DNA from: Desulfuromonadaceae bacterium
GTDB lineage: Bacteria; Desulfobacterota; Desulfuromonadia; Geobacterales; Pseudopelobacteraceae
Direction: 5' to 3'
DNA length: 64,000 bases
NCBI GenBank assembly: GCA_028681335.1
Contig: JAQUIT010000003.1
Location: 186,001-250,000 of the forward strand
Every line of letters begins with the position of its first letter. Position 1 is the stretch's first letter. Shown piece by piece: positions 60,401-64,000 of this stretch. The position numbers and the translations under genes were made by a program. Below the pieces are notes generated by a model. It was given only the letters and a program-made list of their open reading frames with translations, was not told the DNA's origin and did no database searches.

Positions 60401-61399
60401 ATGCGTTTTCCAATGCGACTCAATTACGACCTGACAAAATATATCATCAGCAACAAGATCAATAAGATTGAGAAGTACCCGCTTGTGCTGATGCTGGAGC
60501 CGACCCATCTCTGTAACCTGACCTGTTCCGGCTGTGGCAGAATCCGTGAATATGCCGATACCATCCAGGATATGATGACTCTGGAAGAGTGTCTGCAGTC
60601 GGTTGATGAATGTCCGGCACCGGTCGTCACGATCACCGGTGGAGAGCCGTTCCTCTATCCGCACATACATGAACTTATTGCCGCGGTCCTGCAGAGAGGC
60701 AAGCACATCTACCTCTGCACCAATGGCATTCTGCTTGAAAATGCCCTTGAGCTCATGGAGCCCCACCCTAATTTCACCCTCAACATCCATGTTGATGGCC
60801 TCGAAGAAACCCACGACCGCATTCTGGAACGTAAAGGGGCCTTCAAAACTGCGATCGAGGCGATCAAGAAAGCCAAAGAGAAGGGATTTCGTGTCTGTAC
60901 GAATACCACGATCTTTAATGATACCGATCTGGTTGAAATTGAGATGCTCTTTCGTCGTTTGGAGGAGATTGGCGTTGACGGCGTGCTCGTTGCGCCCGGC
61001 TTTGGTTATGAGGCGGTTGGTGAAAAACTTTTCCTTGCGCGCCGTGATATAGAGAAGAAATTTATCGATGTCTATGAGATGAGCAAAAAACATCGCTTCT
61101 TCTCTACACCGATGTACCTCCGTTTTCTCAAGGGTGAAAGGAAGCTGGATTGTACCCCGTGGGGTAATCCTACCCGTAATCCGCAAGGGTGGAAGGCGCC
61201 CTGTTACCTGATTACGGATGCCCACTATCCAACATTTGCCGAGATGATGGCAAAGACGGAGTGGGAGAAGTACGGCGTGGGTAAAGATCCTCGTTGCGCC
61301 CAGTGTATGATGCATTGTGGCTTTGAGCCGACCGTTGTCCAGGAAATCAGCAAGAGTTGGAAAGATATGCTGGAGATGCTGTTCTGGAACCTGACGTGA
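60401..61399 (+). CDS. hpnH: Hopanoid biosynthesis radical SAM protein HpnH
   Basis: 'LVLMLEPTHLCNLTCSGCGRIREY', 'VVTITGGEPFLYPHIHELI', 'NIHVDGLEETHDRIL', C-terminal 'CAQCMMHCGFEPTVV'. Confidence 0.9.
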   Translation: MRFPMRLNYDLTKYIISNKINKIEKYPLVLMLEPTHLCNLTCSGCGRIREYADTIQDMMTLEECLQSVDECPAPVVTITGGEPFLYPHIHELIAAVLQRGKHIYLCTNGILLENALELMEPHPNFTLNIHVDGLEETHDRILERKGAFKTAIEAIKKAKEKGFRVCTNTTIFNDTDLVEIEMLFRRLEEIGVDGVLVAPGFGYEAVGEKLFLARRDIEKKFIDVYEMSKKHRFFSTPMYLRFLKGERKLDCTPWGNPTRNPQGWKAPCYLITDAHYPTFAEMMAKTEWEKYGVGKDPRCAQCMMHCGFEPTVVQEISKSWKDMLEMLFWNLT

Positions 61400-61582
61400 G
61401 GTTGTAGTGGGATTCTATGGAGTCATGCAAAGTTGTTATTATTAATGTAATGGTCGTTTTTTACTGTTACGGCGTGTTTTGACTGAATTGGACCGCTTTT
61501 CATCGACAGAGTCCATAAATTGTCCATATAAATAACCTCTACCTTCGACCAGTTAAGTTGATTAAGCAGAGATACTACTGTA

Positions 61583-61623
61583 GAAAACGCCCCCATTTCG
61601 TATAACGAGATGGGGGCGTTTTC
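61583..61623. terminator. Strong terminator hairpin
   Basis: GAAAACGCCCCCATttcgtataacgagATGGGGGCGTTTTC. Confidence 0.8.
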
Positions 61624-61776
61624 TATCCGCTTTCATAGTCTTGAACTTTTGCCGACTGCCGGCACAATCAACTGCACCATGTAACTGGTCTTTGTTTTAT
61701 CGATTTGTACGAAGAAACCTGCTGCATCACTGTCCCGATCTCAATCTGGGTTATTCTACAGTGAAATATGTGTTTT

Positions 61777-61790
61777 TTGACATGCGTCAA
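61777..61790. promoter_or_regulatory. CRP/FNR-family (HcpR-like) operator candidate upstream of hcp
   Basis: TTGACATGCGTCAA (TTGAC-N4-GTCAA), 87 bp upstream of the hcp ATG. Confidence 0.55.
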
Positions 61791-61877
61791 GTAAAACGGC
61801 AAATAGCTGGTATATTGTCTATTTAAGAACAATATAAACGCATCACTAAAGATGGCATTTATCAAGGAGGATTCACC

Positions 61878-63479
61878 ATGAGTATGTTTTGTAACCAGTG
61901 TGAACAGGCGGCAAACGGAACAGGCTGTAATATTTCCGGCGTCTGCGGCAAGAAACCTGATGTTGCTGCCCTGCAGGATCACCTGTTGTACGGATTGAAA
62001 TCCCTTGCTCTCTATGCCGACAGGATTGGCCGTGATGCCGTGATTGACCGCTTTACGATTGAGGCGCTCTTTACCACTGTCACCAACGTGGATTTTGATC
62101 CTGAAGCCATCGGCACAATGATTCAAACCTGCTACCAGTTGAAGGAAAAGGCCAGGGCTACTTGTGGTACCGTTGTCTCCGGACCCGTTGCTGATTGGAA
62201 ACCTGCCGCCGATCTGGCTGGCATGGTTGCTCAGGCAGAACAGTACGGTATCAGCAAGCAGCACGTAAATGCAGATATCCTCTCCGTAATTGAAATTTTG
62301 ATGTACGGCCTGAAAGGGATGTCAGCCTATATGGATCACGCCATGATCCTCGGCAAAACTAACGACGACGTCATGGCCTTTTTCCAGAAAGCACTGGCTG
62401 CCACTACTGATCCTAACCTCGGTCTGATGGATTTTGTCGGCCTCTGTATGGAGTGCGGCAAGCAGAACCTGACCACAATGGGCCTTCTTGATGCTGCTCA
62501 CAATGAAACCTACGGCGCACCGGTACCAACACCGGTAAACCTTGGTACCAGAGCAGGCAAAGGAATTCTGGTTACCGGCCACGATTTGAAAATGCTGGAA
62601 GAGTTGCTGAAGCAGACCGAGGGCAAAGGAATCAACATCTACACCCACGGTGAAATGTTACCCGCTCACGGTTACCCCGGCCTCAAAAAGTACCCTCACC
62701 TGGTAGCAAACTTCGGCGGCGCATGGCAGGATCAGGCCAAGGAATTTCCCCACTTCCCCGGCGCTATCATCTTCAACACCAACTGTATCCAGAGGCCAAA
62801 TGAATCCTATATGGATCGTCTCTATAGCTGGGGATTGGTGCAGTGGCCAGGCGTCAAGCATGTTGAAGGGTGGGATTTTACTGAAGTAATCAACAAAGCG
62901 CTGGAATGCCCGAGTCTGCCGGAGAATCCGGGCCAGGAAATCCTGACCGGTTTTGGCCACAGCGCCGTACTGGGTGTGGCCGACAAGATTATTGCTGCAG
63001 TCAAGGGTGGTCAGCTCAAGCATTTCTTCCTGGTAGGCGGCTGCGACGGAGCCAAATCAGGGCGTAACTACTACACCGAATTTGCCGAAAAAGTACCTCA
63101 GGACTGCGTCATTCTGACCCTGGCCTGCGGTAAGTACCGCTTCAACAAGCTTGAATTTGGCGATATCGGCGGAATCCCCCGTCTGTTGGATGTGGGTCAG
63201 TGCAACGATGCCTACAGCGCCATCCAGATTGCAGTGGCCCTGGCCGGTGCTTTTGAATGCGGCGTCAACGACCTGCCGCTTTCGATGATCCTTTCCTGGT
63301 ACGAACAGAAGGCGGTAGTTATCCTCCTGACCCTGCTCTCGCTGGGTATCAAGAACATCCGTCTGGGACCAACTTTGCCGGCTTTCATCACACCGACCGT
63401 GCTTGGCTTCCTGGTAGAGAACTTCAATATCATGCCGATCACCACAGCTGAAGAAGATCTCAAGGCAATCCTGGGGTAG
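61878..63479 (+). CDS. hcp: Hydroxylamine reductase / hybrid cluster protein
   Basis: 'MSMFCNQCEQAANGTGCNISGVCGKKPDVAALQDHLLYGLKSLA' (CX2CX8CX5C), 'GCDGAKSGRNYYTEFAEKVPQDCVILTLACGKYRFN'. Confidence 0.96.
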   Translation: MSMFCNQCEQAANGTGCNISGVCGKKPDVAALQDHLLYGLKSLALYADRIGRDAVIDRFTIEALFTTVTNVDFDPEAIGTMIQTCYQLKEKARATCGTVVSGPVADWKPAADLAGMVAQAEQYGISKQHVNADILSVIEILMYGLKGMSAYMDHAMILGKTNDDVMAFFQKALAATTDPNLGLMDFVGLCMECGKQNLTTMGLLDAAHNETYGAPVPTPVNLGTRAGKGILVTGHDLKMLEELLKQTEGKGINIYTHGEMLPAHGYPGLKKYPHLVANFGGAWQDQAKEFPHFPGAIIFNTNCIQRPNESYMDRLYSWGLVQWPGVKHVEGWDFTEVINKALECPSLPENPGQEILTGFGHSAVLGVADKIIAAVKGGQLKHFFLVGGCDGAKSGRNYYTEFAEKVPQDCVILTLACGKYRFNKLEFGDIGGIPRLLDVGQCNDAYSAIQIAVALAGAFECGVNDLPLSMILSWYEQKAVVILLTLLSLGIKNIRLGPTLPAFITPTVLGFLVENFNIMPITTAEEDLKAILG

Positions 63480-63510
63480 GGTTCCGCTTATAAATTTTGC
63501 ACTGAACCGG

Positions 63511-63545
63511 ACAGGAGGTGGGATTGTTCCCACCTCCTGTTTTTG
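63511..63545 (+). terminator. Rho-independent terminator after hcp
   Basis: ACAGGAGGTGGGAttgtTCCCACCTCCTGTTTTTG. Confidence 0.88.
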
Positions 63546-63614
63546 ATTTTATCACCATTTTGCTATGGCCCGACAGGTTCTCAAATCTTTGATTTTCATG
63601 CTTTTATCGTACAT

Positions 63615-63628
63615 TTGACCTGGGTCAA
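63615..63628. promoter_or_regulatory. CRP/FNR-family (HcpR-like) operator candidate upstream of nrfH
   Basis: TTGACCTGGGTCAA (TTGACC-N2-GGTCAA). Confidence 0.6.
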
Positions 63629-63755
63629 GGACGTGATGTCTTTGTTCGCGATATACAGTCAAACAGGTAGAGGAAACTATTACGCGGGGAGAGGGGAACG
63701 GCGGAAATGAGTGCAATTAAGAGGGACAGATTTTTATCGGAAAGGGGGAGAATGG

Positions 63756-64000
63756 ATGAAATCATTTCTGAGTGGCCAAGGTCTGAAAGTAGCCGCACTA
63801 GTTGTTGTCGTACTGGCACTATGTGCGGCATTTCTGTTGTTTGGACCACCACAACTGCTGGCAACGTCTGAGTCACCTGGCTTTTGCGCCAGCTGTCACG
63901 TCATGGAGAGCGAACACACCGCTTTCATGCATTCCGGCGCACATAGGCGCAACAAGTGCGTTGACTGTCACCTGCCTGGCGACAATGTTGCCTGGCACTA
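63756..64000 (+). CDS. nrfH: Cytochrome c nitrite reductase small subunit NrfH-type (runs off the window end)
   Basis: 'MKSFLSGQGLKVAALVVVVLALCAAFLLFGPPQLLATSESPGFCASCHVMESEHTAFMHSGAHRRNKCVDCHLPGDNVAWH', two CxxCH motifs. Confidence 0.82.
   Translation, partial: MKSFLSGQGLKVAALVVVVLALCAAFLLFGPPQLLATSESPGFCASCHVMESEHTAFMHSGAHRRNKCVDCHLPGDNVAWH

Noticed and set aside
60398-61315. 305-aa minus-strand ORF
   Set aside because: Entirely antisense to hpnH; codon-bias shadow.
1-64000. CRISPR arrays, rRNA operons, tRNAs, complete transposons or prophage
   Set aside because: No regularly spaced repeats, rRNA/tRNA signatures, transposase or phage structural genes were seen on reading; a tRNAscan/ISfinder run would be needed to exclude small ones.

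Overview
The window looks like chromosomal DNA from a Geobacter-like (Desulfuromonadales) bacterium. It is mostly conserved housekeeping and signalling genes, with one compact accessory island at about 41.3-45.4 kb between holA and rpsT. Order of contents: partial nhaA; Imm8-like gene; interrupted LMW tyrosine phosphatase; minus-strand sensor cluster (SBP-hybrid kinase, NMT1-like SBP, HAMP/Cys protein); aminotransferase; clpB; rsmD-coaD-DUF1858-PilZ; recB without recC or recD; Tim44-like; FAD/NAD(P) reductase; YtxH; HAD; miaB-glnS-era-der; a chemotaxis-type operon carrying an ExeA-like ATPase and a HEAT-repeat protein; leuS-lptE-holA; the island (membrane/coiled-coil gene, zinc-ribbon gene, membrane gene, decayed hicA plus intact hicB, brnT/brnA); rpsT; nadB-chorismate mutase-stand-alone DAHPS regulatory domain; a 650-aa coiled-coil protein with matching end domains; iorAB-paaK-ACT-liv transporter with two tandem SBPs; hpnH; hcp; partial nrfH. 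Findings I rate highest: (1) a premature TGA exactly at the catalytic P-loop Arg codon of a phosphatase; (2) a hicA toxin reduced to its two ends beside intact hicB; (3) the 650-aa protein with similar globular domains at both ends of a coiled coil; (4) an attC-like imperfect palindrome and other dyads in the island; (5) the non-canonical chemotaxis operon; (6) dyads of TTGAC-N4-GTCAA form upstream of both hcp and nrfH. Everything is from reading the sequence; no database search was run.
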